Positions 31,767-42,194 of a stretch of 64,000 bases of DNA are shown here, one piece after another (position 1 is the stretch's first letter; each line of letters opens with the position of its first letter). The position numbers and the translations under genes are program-made. The notes beneath the pieces were generated by a model. It was given only the letters and a program-made list of their open reading frames with translations, did no database searches and was not told the origin of the DNA. Source of the DNA: Lineus longissimus (lineage: Eukaryota; Nemertea; Pilidiophora; Heteronemertea; Lineidae); NCBI RefSeq assembly GCF_910592395.1, contig NC_088312.1, positions 17,305,292 to 17,369,291 of the forward strand, written 5' to 3'.

Positions 31767-32424
31767 AAGATACTGATATCCATGATACTGATACGCATTG
31801 ACCGTACCATAATAAATCTTTGTACTCCTCTGATAATTATCGGGGGTTTGCTTTAGGTAGTATCATCAGGAAGATTCTTGATTTCATCATTCTGAAGAAA
31901 CATAGCGAGTCATTAAGTAGCTCTGACTGACAATTTGGTTTCAAGATTATCGACCATGCATTGTGGTTTTGTTGTTTAAGAAGTATCCGGTATTACGGTC
32001 AGCAAGATACACCAGTTTATTGTCTCATGTTGGATGCTTCAAAGGCCTTTGGGTGTGTTCAATATATCAAATTGTTTAAGCTTATCCTGAAGAGGGGGCT
32101 TTGCCCTTTGATTGCACGGTTTCTTGCAAACTTGAATACATGTCAATTAGTAAGAATTAAATTGGATGACTACATCACCAAGTCTTTCCCTATTAAAAAC
32201 GGTGTCAAACAAGGCGGGGTTTTGTCCCCCATTCTGTTTAATGTATATATAGATGAGTTGTTTAAGAACCTTAAGTCTACTAGGCTGCGGTGCCACATTG
32301 GTGATGTATTTGTAGGGGCATTCGCTTACGCCGACAACATTCTGCTAGTACCGACTTTGATGTCTCTCAAACATTTGTTGAGGGTAGCAGATGAATTCTC
32401 TATAGAATAAAGTATAACTTTTAA

Positions 32425-33424
32425 CCCTTTCGGACCTGAGCAACCGTGACACGGTTGATCTTGACCCCACCACAATTACTCGAGCAACCGTGGGGCGGTT
32501 GATGCAGAAGATCGTTAATAACTAGCAAATTACGGTGCTGCCATCTTCGAACTGCCTATCAAACCAATGTCTACAATCAATGACACCAGTCTCGCTGGTT
32601 TCGGGGATTCCCCACCGGTATATACGGCCGTAGTAGACATTTGTACTCCATGCATTGTAGAGTAGCAGCGCGGCGATATGGCGGCAAAACGGAAAGCACA
32701 TTTGTCTACTGAAGATGTTCTTGCGGTGCTCGATGATGATAGCGAGTCTGATTTAGACCTGGGGGGTGAAGATATGGAGCTGTCAGATGGGGAAAACATT
32801 GATTCGGACTGGGAGTTCGACCACTCGGACCATGAATCATACAATCTTACATGTCGCAGTAGTGCGGGTGTGAAAAATTCAGAAACAGGGTGATCTTGTA
32901 TTTTTTCACCTAAATATCAGGTAAAAACAATTTGTTTATCACAGTTTCAAAGTTCTAATAGTTCTAATAAAGATATAATAACAAAAGAAGTGGTTTTTAC
33001 CTTTTATTTTGCTGAAATATGAAATTATTTTCGCCCAAAAATGAGGAAAATGTCCCCAAAATCATAATTTCGAAGATAATTGAAAAAAAAATGTGTGAAA
33101 ATGAAGATGCCCCACCCCCTACCTATTCCATGCAGTTTTTGTTCGTGGTTCTTGAAACTAAGAGAGCCAAGAATTTTCAAAGTAAAAAAAGTCACTTGCT
33201 GACAGTTTTGAGAATATGCTAATGAGGTCACATGACCTCATTAGCATTAAAAAAAATAAATTTTCCCCACGAAAATATTCTCCATTCAGTTGTCTATCCA
33301 ACCCAAGCAGTCATTTTCTTCTATCTCCCTTATTTTTAACACACCAGGCCAGCAGAAAAAAGCTCAAAAAATCCCCATTTTGGGCCTGGGTAGATGGGTG
33401 GGTCAGGTGTTGGGTCCGAAAGGG
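32425..33424. mobile_element. piggyBac non-autonomous derivative, exactly 1000 bp, TTAA target
   Basis: The ends CCCTTTCGGACC and GGTCCGAAAGGG are perfect 12-bp inverted repeats, each next to TTAA (32421-32424, 33425-33428). A subterminal repeat gagcaaccgtg...cggttgat occurs twice near the left end. Removing the element and one TTAA leaves the host RT frame in register through a conserved FNA word. It retains only the start of the transposase gene. Confidence 0.92.
32678..32893 (+). pseudogene. piggyBac transposase N-terminal remnant
   Basis: A 71-codon frame starting MAAKRKAHLSTEDVLAVLDD and running into an acidic Ser/Asp/Glu stretch, the typical disordered N-terminus of piggyBac transposases. 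The DDD catalytic core and C-terminal zinc finger are absent, so only the 5' part of the gene survived an internal deletion. Confidence 0.75.
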
Positions 33425-34063
33425 TTAATGCACCTAAGAACAAATTTCTTGTATTCGGCAGGGCAATAGACAGATATGTACAACTTACTGTTAATGGTGT
33501 TACTATGAGGGCAAGTAGGTGTGAGAATCATCTTGGAGTTTCGTTTGGGCCAGATGCGGACATGGTTCAGTATAAATGATCTTTATAGGAAGACCAATAG
33601 CTTACTAGCACAATTTTGCTATGCTAACTCCGAAGTCAAGTATTTCCTGTTTAAACGGGTTTGTATGCCACTGTATGATTGTTTGAAGTGGAATTTGTCG
33701 AAACCATATATGGAGAGATTTTATACTGCGTGGAGAAAGTGTGTCATAAGAGTTCTGAATATTCATCATCGAACACACAACAATTTGATAAATTTGATAG
33801 AAGATGAGATGAGTATCGACACGCAAATAGAACAGCGACTCTTGAACTTTCATGCCTCTCTTTCGAAAAGTGATAACCTGTATGTTAATACGTACCTAAG
33901 AATTGCAGTTAATGGCGGGATGTCATCTCTGGCCATTAGCCACAGACATATAATGTATAAGCAGGCCAATCTCAAATCGGAGGTAGACCAACAGGTATTA
34001 CAGAGAAGCCGAGCAATCTCCAGGGCTCTCAATTGCACGACCGCTACGACGTCTACGTCGTAG

Positions 34064-36007
34064 CGAAATTGGCCCGTGCCCAAATTCAGTTCTTGAAAAA
34101 ACCGCGCCCAAAATAACCTTTGATCAATATTGACACGAAGGGTATAAAACAAAACAACTTCAGAGATGATAGAATAGAAAATAATTAGCTCTCACGATCC
34201 CCGAAATGTACTTTTCCGGTGAAATTCTTCAACTTCTCATGACAGCATGGGCGGCCATTGTTATTGTTTTGCTACACCACGAGCCTCGCGCGCACAACAC
34301 CCGGTATATATGCGTAATTTGCTGTACAATGGAAATATTGACTTCGCATACGACTACCCGGAAATCAATAGATTAGTACCGCGGATCCCACTACGGCGCT
34401 GCAATCTCAACTGAACGGTTACAGGTCTGATTACTCGAATCCTACCACCGGTTTCCGTTCCTAAACGCCCTCTAGTGTTAAGTTTGCAATCGCATGGCTT
34501 CGTGTGCATAGAAAGAGGACGAGATACCAGTCTAATCTCGTCTCCGTGGCGAGACATGTACATGGGGAATCGCACGTTGTCCACGTGCATGTTAACTGGG
34601 ATCGAGTATCACCTTTCATGCATATTCATTGGATGACATCATTACCAGCTATTGCGGGCCTAGCCAATCAAGCCAATTAGTGCACATGCTTAATTGGTCC
34701 TGGCAAACCTAATGGAAAATGCATAGGAAATATCAATAAAGTTGGCTTTTTTGGGCGGGGTGTTAAAATAATCCCAACTCACGACTTCTGACAAAATTCT
34801 ATATATGTTTAGGTATTTACTTGCAAAATTTGGAGTGATTTGGATGGAAATTCGATGGGTCCATCTATAGGTTGAAAATTTTGGTAAATCTGTAATGCTT
34901 TACTCGTAGCCCGTAGTGTAAATTCCTGAGAAATTGGGTTTTTGGGGCTTTTCTAGCTGCGCTAGCTCCGAAACTATACATTTGATACAAACTCCCGACT
35001 TCAGACTTGGTTGATATAACTCTTAGGATTATATTCCCCAGATTTCAGCTTTATTGGAGTAAAATTCATAGTGTCCATAGGGGGGTTGAAAATTGGAGGA
35101 TTTTCAATTTTGTTCCCAACAAATATGCGAAAAATATTACTTTCCACCTAGAATTAATCAAAATTTCGCAAACTATCATAAAGTACTTCCTTGCGACAAT
35201 CATTTGTGAAGCTTTCAAAACTTTTGGCTGATTTATTTGACCCTAAATTAGGCTAAAACAAAATTATTTAGTGTTTGCATGCACCGATGAGGCTAATTGC
35301 CAGATTAATTCACACCTGTCCAATCTCAAACAATAAGAATGATGGAGTCTCCCTCTATTCAAAACAGAGTGTGCTAGGCCTGCCATTGCTGGTAATGTCA
35401 AAATGTCACAATGTGGGCGACCAAAGACCGCAGGTAAGAGTCACAACAGGAGGAGTAGCAGCTATGTATCTGATCGCCAGTCCCGGAAGAGACTGGCAGA
35501 GCCCGGAACTGGCAGTTTGGATCGTTATTTTGGTGCAAAAAGACGTGAGTATATCAATACTTGTTTAGTAAAAGTAAAAGTCAACATCACGCATCATACA
35601 CATAATTAGTACATGCTCATCCACAATACATTATCGTGTACATTGACTGACAGTTCTTCGCCACGCCCGTCAGTGGTCAGGTGGCGGTATGACAAGTCAC
35701 ATGTCATTGTAATGTTTTGTAAACATTGCCATGTGCCCGGGCCATGCGCTTTGTGATTAGCAAGACTTCTCATATTCTGAGTTAAATTTTTACTGATCAA
35801 GACTGATTTGGGGCATGATAACTTTGTTCAATAGGCCTAATGCATGCTTAAAATCCTCCTGCCTACATCTTTTTGGGGCACAGTGACACAGTGGGCATTG
35901 AATTCACATGTCATTCCTTGAGGATTCTTGGGATGGTGAGACCAAATTTCACTGTTACAACGCAGTCTATTCCATGGTTTTTATTGACTGCCTGCAACCC
36001 CTCCCCC
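34064..36007. other. No certain gene
   Basis: Long AT-rich stretch after the RT pseudogene with no domain-bearing frame. A possible first exon at 35403-35544 is listed separately. Confidence 0.4.
35403..35544 (+). CDS. Possible first coding exon, unknown product
   Basis: An ATG frame reading MSQCGRPKTAGKSHNRRSSS, continuing basic and serine-rich to SLDRYFGAKR, reaches a strong donor-like sequence, GAC|gtgagt, at 35545. It could be the 5' exon of a transposon or host gene whose later exons are elsewhere. I see no acceptor or homologous exon nearby. Weak. Confidence 0.2.
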
Positions 36008-36055
36008 CACACACATTATAAGTGCAAGGGGGCCCTTGCACTTATAATGTGTGTG
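36008..36055. repeat. Perfect 48-bp palindrome, 2-nt loop
   Basis: 23-bp arms (cacacacattataagtgcaag... and its complement) separated by GG at 36031-36032. No mismatch. It lies just outside R copy 2. Confidence 0.9.
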
Positions 36056-37175
36056 CACACTGATCTAATTATAGGCTTTTTAGCTCAGCTGACAAAGTCA
36101 GCGGAGCTAGTCAAATAGCTATTCGATTGGTGTCCGTCCTTCCTTCCATCCATCCTGCCATCCTTCCATCTAGCCATCTGTAGACAAAGTTGGGCATTTT
36201 GTAATCATACAACCGAGGCACTTCAAATCTAGTCTTGCTTATAAACACCGCAGAAAATGTTGCTTACGGAAAAAAATTTGGGCGATTCGCCTCAAATTCA
36301 GCTCCCCAGGGGGCAAAATGCGTAAATGAAAAAACAATTTTTTGACGCTCTATTCCAGCAGATAAAAGCTTGAAATAAAGTTGAAAAGGTCTTCATGATA
36401 CAGAAGTTTTGATATAAAATAGATTAGTGTCGATTTATATCACCAGTTGGCGGTAGTGAGCAAAACTGTTGTTTGACCCCGGATGACCCCGCTTTAAATT
36501 TCCCGCCGAGGTTACCTGGAGTACTATCATCAAGAAAATGGCGGTGACCTTTTTATTTCTACCGGAGCGATGATTTTGTAAGTGACAAATTTTCTTTTTT
36601 AAGCCTTTACGGAAACGTATTTTGGTACGAAACTTCACACGTTTATAGAAAAGATCAACGAGAATGTGTTCAAATGCCCTCATAACGATGAGTTCAACAG
36701 AATTTGGTCAAAACAACCTTCGAATGGAGTCAACTTTCTTTGCGAAATTGAAGCGACGACCTCATTATTTATCGTAATTTATGCAGATCTGAGTCCAGCT
36801 GATGGGTGATGTTCTGATTTGTGTTCAAACTATTTAATTGGAAACTTCGGAAATTAGTTCTATTAGTGCTACTATTCTGCAGGAGTATATTATAGCCATT
36901 GATGTTGACAGCTAAAAGCACGAAAACTTTGTTCAGGTTTCTCGTCCAATCACGTGACCTCTCCAACACTCGATAATGCACTCTTTTCGTCCTCGTTTTA
37001 GGCCAATCTTCGGCCTGAACATGAAATCTAATAAGCGCAGTACTTAAATCAGATGTTTCTCTCGCCTTGAAAACATTCCTGGGTAAAATCCATTGAGATT
37101 AGCCGAGTTAATCCACTTTTTCCGTGCCTAAAATCTCTGCCGCTGAATTCTATAAATAGAAACTATTTTAATAGT

Positions 37176-37205
37176 ACTGCCGCGATGTTAAAACATCGCG
37201 GCAGT
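37176..37205. repeat. Palindrome with 2-nt loop, absent from the paralog
   Basis: Arms actgccgcgatgtt and its complement flank AA. In R copy 1 (27330-27348) only one arm exists, so this copy gained an inverted duplication. Confidence 0.85.
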
Positions 37206-37429
37206 GTGGTTCCCATTTTCACACCATGTCAGGAACTTTTAAGCTCTGTACACACTGACAACATTTTGGGAAACATGTTGGCCAACATGTTGTCCAGGTG
37301 CGATGTTATCGAAAATTTTGCCCTGTATACACATGACAACATTCGACAACATGTTGGGCAACTTGTTGTCGAATGTTTCCGAGAAATGTGGATTTTTGAG
37401 GGAATATTTTTGAGGGAAATTCATAAACA

Positions 37430-37590
37430 ATGGAAGATTCCAAGAGAAGAAGATGTATTGTCGGTGGCTCTGCCATAATTTTACGTATCCTGATTGAAAG
37501 ACGGCGAAGAAGACGTAAAGATGAGAAAAGAGTGTGGACAAGACCATGGATTTATATGAGACACCAGCATGGGGCAAATTTTGTAGCTAT
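37430..37590 (+). pseudogene. Harbinger nuclease/transposase N-terminal remnant
   Basis: The frame starts MEDSKRRRCIVGG and reaches RRRRRRKDEKRVWTRPWIYM RHQHGAN in HARBI1-like fashion (basic run, then W-x-RPW, R..HGA). It is cut after about 50 codons by the internal deletion, so the DDE nuclease core is gone. Confidence 0.65.
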
Positions 37591-37728
37591 TTCTAGAATA
37601 GCAGCTTTCTTTTTGTTCTTGTCTTTATATTCCCTGGATGTTACATCCCATAAACAGGCACAACTTTCTCATACTGCAATAAGTTGTTCAACTTCACTCA
37701 GTAACCATTCCTTGCTTGAGGCTGCCAT
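37585..37728 (-). pseudogene. Harbinger MADF/Myb-like partner gene, N-terminal remnant
   Basis: On the minus strand from ATG 37728 the frame reads MAASSKEWLLSEVEQLIAV, a TGA in place of the expected Trp, then ESCACLWDVTSREYKDKNKK, the signature of a MADF/SANT-like DNA-binding domain. Harbinger elements carry such a second gene, needed for nuclear import and end binding. It faces the nuclease remnant, and the deletion junction lies near 37580-37595. Confidence 0.65.
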
Positions 37729-38317
37729 TTTGACTACATCACATGGCTTAAGGTAGATCATGTGATTTGTGGCCTATTTCTGATTGGATAAAACTCGACA
37801 ACATCATTAGCATCTCGGCAACAAAATTGATTTTGTATTATTTCGACAACATTTGAGCAACATTTGGCCAACATGTTACCGAATGTTTCCGAACTGTACA
37901 CACTGCCAACATTTTCGATAACATCGCACCTGGACAACATGTTGGCCAACATGTTTCCCAAAATGTTGTCAGTGTGTACAGAGCTTTACGGAGAGAGAGG
38001 GCGTGCGGTAAGAAGAATGGCCAAAATGACGTCACGTTTTCCTGGCAATGTCTCAAGCAGACAACGTTAGAACTAGAAAAACGAATATGTTAATTTGCAA
38101 AATTAAAAGCAGATTTCACCACTAACCAGCCAAATCGGAATACGACGGCACAAAATGTTCTCGCTTTCCTCCTGCTAAAAAACCTTGTTCCCGCACTCCT
38201 ATTTTAATTTATGCCAAGGAATATGATATGATCTGTTTTCACTTTTTTGTAATTAAATGGTATTCATATAATGAGATCAATAGTAGTGTCCGTGTCAGAT
38301 CCCATCATTCAATTCAT

Positions 38318-38347
38318 TGGAGGTATAAATAATTATTTATACCTCCA
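38318..38347. repeat. Perfect 30-bp palindrome within a 51-bp insertion flanked by GATCCCAT
   Basis: tggaggtataaataa and its complement abut with no loop. The 51-bp gain relative to R copy 1 is bounded by GATCCCAT on both sides (left near 38299, right near 38349), which looks like an 8-bp duplication. Confidence 0.75.
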
Positions 38348-38699
38348 TGATCCCATCGTTCAACTAGTCTTCTCTCCCCAGGTGCCTCACACGGACCTTC
38401 ACGTCCCCATACTCAAGACCAACTTACAGTATCGCCCTCAAAACAACCCTGGAGTCATGAATTCACAGGTGCTCCTGTGAAATCTCAGTTCTAGTTTATT
38501 TATCAAACTTTATCGGGTCTGTGAAGTTGGCTCCCAGTTCCCAGTTCCCAGTTCCCAGTACGCAGTTCCTTATTCGTACCCAAACATGGGTACGAATAAG
38601 GAACTAGGAAATGGGCTAAGCATTTCCCAGTTCCCAATTCAAATTTCTTTCAAATATTAACACTCCAAAGTTCGATAACTCAACTTGGTGGTTTTAACC

Positions 38700-39850
38700 C
38701 TTTCCTACCGAGCTCCCGATTCAACTATCAGTGACTTTAACCCTTTCTGACACATTTCCCAGTTCAAAATGCCAGCTCCTTATTCGTTTTAACTCATTTT
38801 AACCCTCTACATCTCCATTTCCCTATTCAAATGCTGGCTCCCGATTCAGCTACAAGTCACTTTAACCCTTTCTGACTCCATTTCATTCATTTGCAAGTCT
38901 CTTTAAGCCATTCTGACTCCATTTCCCAGTTCAAAATGCCAGTTCCTTATTCGTCTTAACTCATTTTAACCCTCTATAAGTCCATTTCCCTATTCAAATG
39001 CTGGCTCCCGATTCAGCTACAAGTCACGTTAACCCTTTCTGACTCCATTTCATTCATTTGCAAGTCACTTTAACCCTTTCTGACTCCATTTCCCAGTTCA
39101 AAATGACAGTTCCTTATTCATCTTAACTCATTTTAACCCTCTATAAGTCCATTTCCCGATTCAAATACTGGTTCCCAATTCAGCTACAAGTCACTTTAAC
39201 CCTTCCTGACTCCATTTCATTCATTTGCAAGCCTCTTTAACCCTTTCTGACTCCATTTCCCAGTTCAAAATGCCCAGTTCCTTATTCGTCTTAACTCATT
39301 TCAACCCTCTATAACTCCATTTCCCTATTGAAATGCTGGCTCCCGATTCAGCTGCAAGTCACGTTAACCCTTTCTGACTCCATTTCATTCATTTGCAAGT
39401 CACTTTAACCCTCTCTGACTCCATTTCCCAGTTCAAAATGTCATGGATCGAGTTTGTTTACAATATGCAGTGCCATCTTGGAAAAACCGTGACGTCACCG
39501 CGGTATCGTCCTTGATTTGCAAGTCACTTTAACCCTTTTTGACTCCATTTCCCGGTTCAGAATGCCAGCTCCTTATTCGTCTTAACTCATTTTAACCCTC
39601 TATAAGTCCATTTCCCTATTCAAATACTGGCTCCCAATTCAGCTACAAGTCATTTTTAGCCATTCTGACTCCATTTCCCAGTTCAAAATGCCAGTTCCTG
39701 ATTCGCCTTAACTCCTTTTAACCCTTTATAACTCTATTTCCCGATTCAAATGCTGTCTCCCGATTTAGCTACAAGTCACTTTAACACTTTCTTAGCCCAT
39801 TTCCCGGTTCAAAATGCCAGTTCCTTATTCGTCTTAACTCATGGGCCGCA
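38700..39850 (+). repeat. E2 left-arm minisatellite, unit about 165 bp, about seven units
   Basis: Repeated words are aaccctttctgactccattt, gttcaaaatgccagttcctt, ttcgtcttaactcatttt and caaatgctggctcccgattc, stepping about every 160-175 bp. The same words occur inverted at 41085-42190, 43634-43789 and 50775-51000, forming the foldback. Confidence 0.85.
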
Positions 39851-41084
39851 TTTTGGAATTTCTCCAAAATTGGTAAACAATCGTTGAAGAGGAATCGATG
39901 ATGCCGGTAAAAATTGACCAATATTACAGCCTTGCCTCTATCTTGACCTAACTTGAAAATAGTACACATGCCTAAGGCCTGTATAATGTATGCTATTGCG
40001 TGGCCTACTTACTGACATAGACTCCCTGTAGCCAGGTCAGAGCTATCCGTCCAATTTCAACTTAAGCTAAAAAAATTGCAATCAGGTGTGGATATACCGC
40101 CTATCATGTGATGTCCAGTATAGCATGAAGCATGCTGTTTTATCTTTATTTGTTCTGTTAACACACAGACCATGCATACCTTGGCCTAGAAATTTTATTA
40201 CGCAATGGAAGATTAAGGGGATGTCAGCAGCAGATTAGGCTAGTTGCCCTTCGCCCTCTACGATCATAGATAAACATGAGACCAAGAGGTGTTAAGTGAG
40301 AATGGGTATTCCGAGGTAACAGGCCCTGGTACGATGGAGGTATTTTACCTCCATGCTGGTACTCAGCTATACGCCTTTGATGCTGTGACTAGAGGTCCCA
40401 GGGCCGGGTTATGAGCAGGGCAGTTGCAGCTGGGATGAGTCGTTGATGCCTTGGCGTAATTTACTGGGTAGTATCAAAATTATATATGGCGAGTAAACAA
40501 AGAAGCATTTTAAACCTGGAATGAATGATCAAGTTTATATGCAATATTCATTGAAGGATGCGGTTAAGTATTGTTATGGTAAACAAAACTGAATGAATTT
40601 GTACAACAATTTGTACAACAATTTGTACAACAATTTGTACAACAATTTGTACAACAATTTGTACAACAATTTGTACAACAGGTTCGTGAGAAACAACTCT
40701 TAAACAACTTGGTTATTCTAAGACTAAATTGAATTTGCTTTATTATCCACAAACATATCATATACGGGTTACAAATACGTACAGGATGAATGCAATTACT
40801 CTGATTGGTTCAGAGAAAGGGATTGAAATCAGGAATGGTAATTAAGTCGTCTCATTGACTGCAAGAGGGAGGAGCTTAGCGGCAAGCTGCAAGTGGTATA
40901 AACAAGCATGGTTACATACATAATTAGCTGGCGGCGACAGCTAGTACACAATAATACAAGATAAACCAGGGATACCCGTCTCAAAATAGTGCCACCTTCG
41001 TAGTGGCCATACTAAATATAGCAACTGTGGTCATCCGCCTATCACCTGATTGTACGAGAAACTTCAGACTTAGCTGAGCAGGGT
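39851..41084. other. E2 centre: no gene; contains a 12-bp satellite
   Basis: Centre of the foldback. AATTTGTACAAC is repeated seven times exactly at 40596-40679. A small ATGGAGGTA...TACCTCCAT palindrome sits at about 40334-40354. No coding signal. Confidence 0.6.
40596..40679. repeat. 12-bp tandem repeat, seven perfect units
   Basis: Unit AATTTGTACAAC; 84 bp with no variation, and each unit is itself partly palindromic (TTGTACAA). Confidence 0.95.
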
Positions 41085-42194
41085 TAAAATGAGTTAAGAC
41101 GAATAAGGAACTGGCATTTTGAACTGGGAAATGAAGTCAGAAAGGGTTAAAGTGACTTGCAAATGAATGAAATGGAGTCAGAAAGGGTTAAAGTGACTTG
41201 TAGCTGAATCGGGAGCCATCATTTGAATAGGGAAATGGAGTTATAGAGGGTTAAAATGAGTTAAGACGAATAAGGAACTGGCATTTTGAACTAGGAAATG
41301 GAGTCAGAAAGGGTTAAAGTGACTTGCAAATGAATGAAATGGAGTCAGAAAGGGTTAACGTGACTTGCAGCTGAATCGGGAGCCAGCATTTGAATAGGGA
41401 AATGGAGTTATAGAGGGTTAAAATGAGTTAAGACGAATAAGGAACTGTCATTTTGAACTGGGAAATAGAGTCAGAAAGGGTTAAAGTGACTTGTAGCTGA
41501 ATCGGGAGCCAGCATTTGAATGGGGAAGTGGAGTTATAGAGGGTTAAAATGCGTTAAGACGAATAAGTAGCTGGCATTTTGAACTGGGAAATGGGCTTAG
41601 AAAGTGTTGTAAACAATCATCAACGTTTGCACAGAAAAATGCCATCAAAGTCATCCTTTAGCTAACTTTGCAATGCTGGCCCAGACCTACTATTCAAGAT
41701 GGCAGCCGAAATAAAATACATAAAACTTGGTTCACGCCAAGTTGATTCTAATCAATACATATAATCCTAATTACTACAGCAAAACTGAGGGCATAGATCT
41801 ACATGGGTGAATTCAGACCTATTATGTAATCTTCGCACGTTCCGAAAGCTGTCTGGGGTGAGGAACTGGGCTGTTTATTGGGATAGCATTTAATACTTAT
41901 AGAGGTGTAAAATGACGAATAAGCAACTGACATTTTGAACTGGGAAATGGAGTCAGAAAGGGTTAAAGTGATTTGCAAATGAATGAAATGGAGTCAGAAA
42001 GGGTTAAAGTGACTTGTAGCTGAATTGGGAGCCAGTATTTGAGGGTTAAAATAAGTTAAGACAAATAAGGAGCTCGCATTTTGAACCGGGAAATGGAGTC
42101 AAAAAGGGTTAAAGTGACTTGCAAATCGAGGACGATACCGCGGTGACGTCACGGCTTTTCCAAGATGGCACTGCATATTGTAAACAAACTCGAT
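41085..42194 (-). repeat. E2 right-arm minisatellite, inverted copy of the left arm
   Basis: gggttaaaatgagttaagac and related units run inverted to 38700-39850. An unrelated repeat of about 290 bp (41605-41898) interrupts it. The arm continues at 43634-43789 and 50779-51152 after two nested insertions. Confidence 0.85.
41605..41898. repeat. Dispersed repeat, inverted partner at about 58680-58976
   Basis: The block from gtaaacaatcatcaacgttt to tgtttattgggatagc matches the complement of about 58680-58976 with modest divergence. It interrupts the E2 arm. Ends not resolved; no ORF. Confidence 0.65.

Larger units (their letters stand above)
31820..34063 (+). pseudogene. Second Jockey/CR1-type reverse transcriptase, broken, split by a piggyBac derivative
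   Basis: This is the same family as 864-2945: NYRGFALGSIIRKILDF, a stop before QFGFK, LDASKAFG (the usual final Asp is Gly), NGVKQGGVLSPILFN, and AFAYADNILL, where the active-site YADD is YADN. After the 32425-33424 insert it continues with NKFLVFG and, after a frameshift near 33560, NDLYRKTNSLLAQF to the C-terminal region ending at 34063. At least two stops, one frameshift and the lost catalytic Asp make it dead. Confidence 0.86.
37242..37985. mobile_element. PIF/Harbinger deletion derivative, 744 bp, TTA target duplication
   Basis: Terminal inverted repeats start AGCTCTGTACACACTGACAA and match perfectly for about 74 bp, then imperfectly to about 120 bp. TTA flanks both sides (37239-37241, 37986-37988); R copy 1 has a single TTA at the same place (complement 27275-27277). 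The interior keeps the starts of both Harbinger genes facing each other. Confidence 0.92.
36077..38514 (-). repeat. Repeat R copy 2, first part
   Basis: Inverted paralog of 27156-28413 (36077-38071) and of 12994-13384 (38066-38514). It starts with TTTTTAGCTCAGCTGAC, the hairpin tail. It contains the Harbinger insert (37242-37985) and two palindromes missing from copy 1, and no E1 at GTTAGA 38066-38071. E2 begins at 38515. Confidence 0.8.

Noticed and set aside
34354-34590. 78-codon minus-strand frame rich in Arg
   Set aside because: No domain, no splice or promoter context, and length within chance for a GC-richer stretch.
40596-40679. CRISPR-like array
   Set aside because: Units are contiguous 12-mers with no spacers, in a eukaryotic setting.
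40564-40761. Cysteine-rich repeat frame (CCTN units) that looks like a small secreted protein
   Set aside because: It is the minus-strand translation of the 12-bp satellite; no signal peptide, no spliced context, and each unit is identical at the DNA level.
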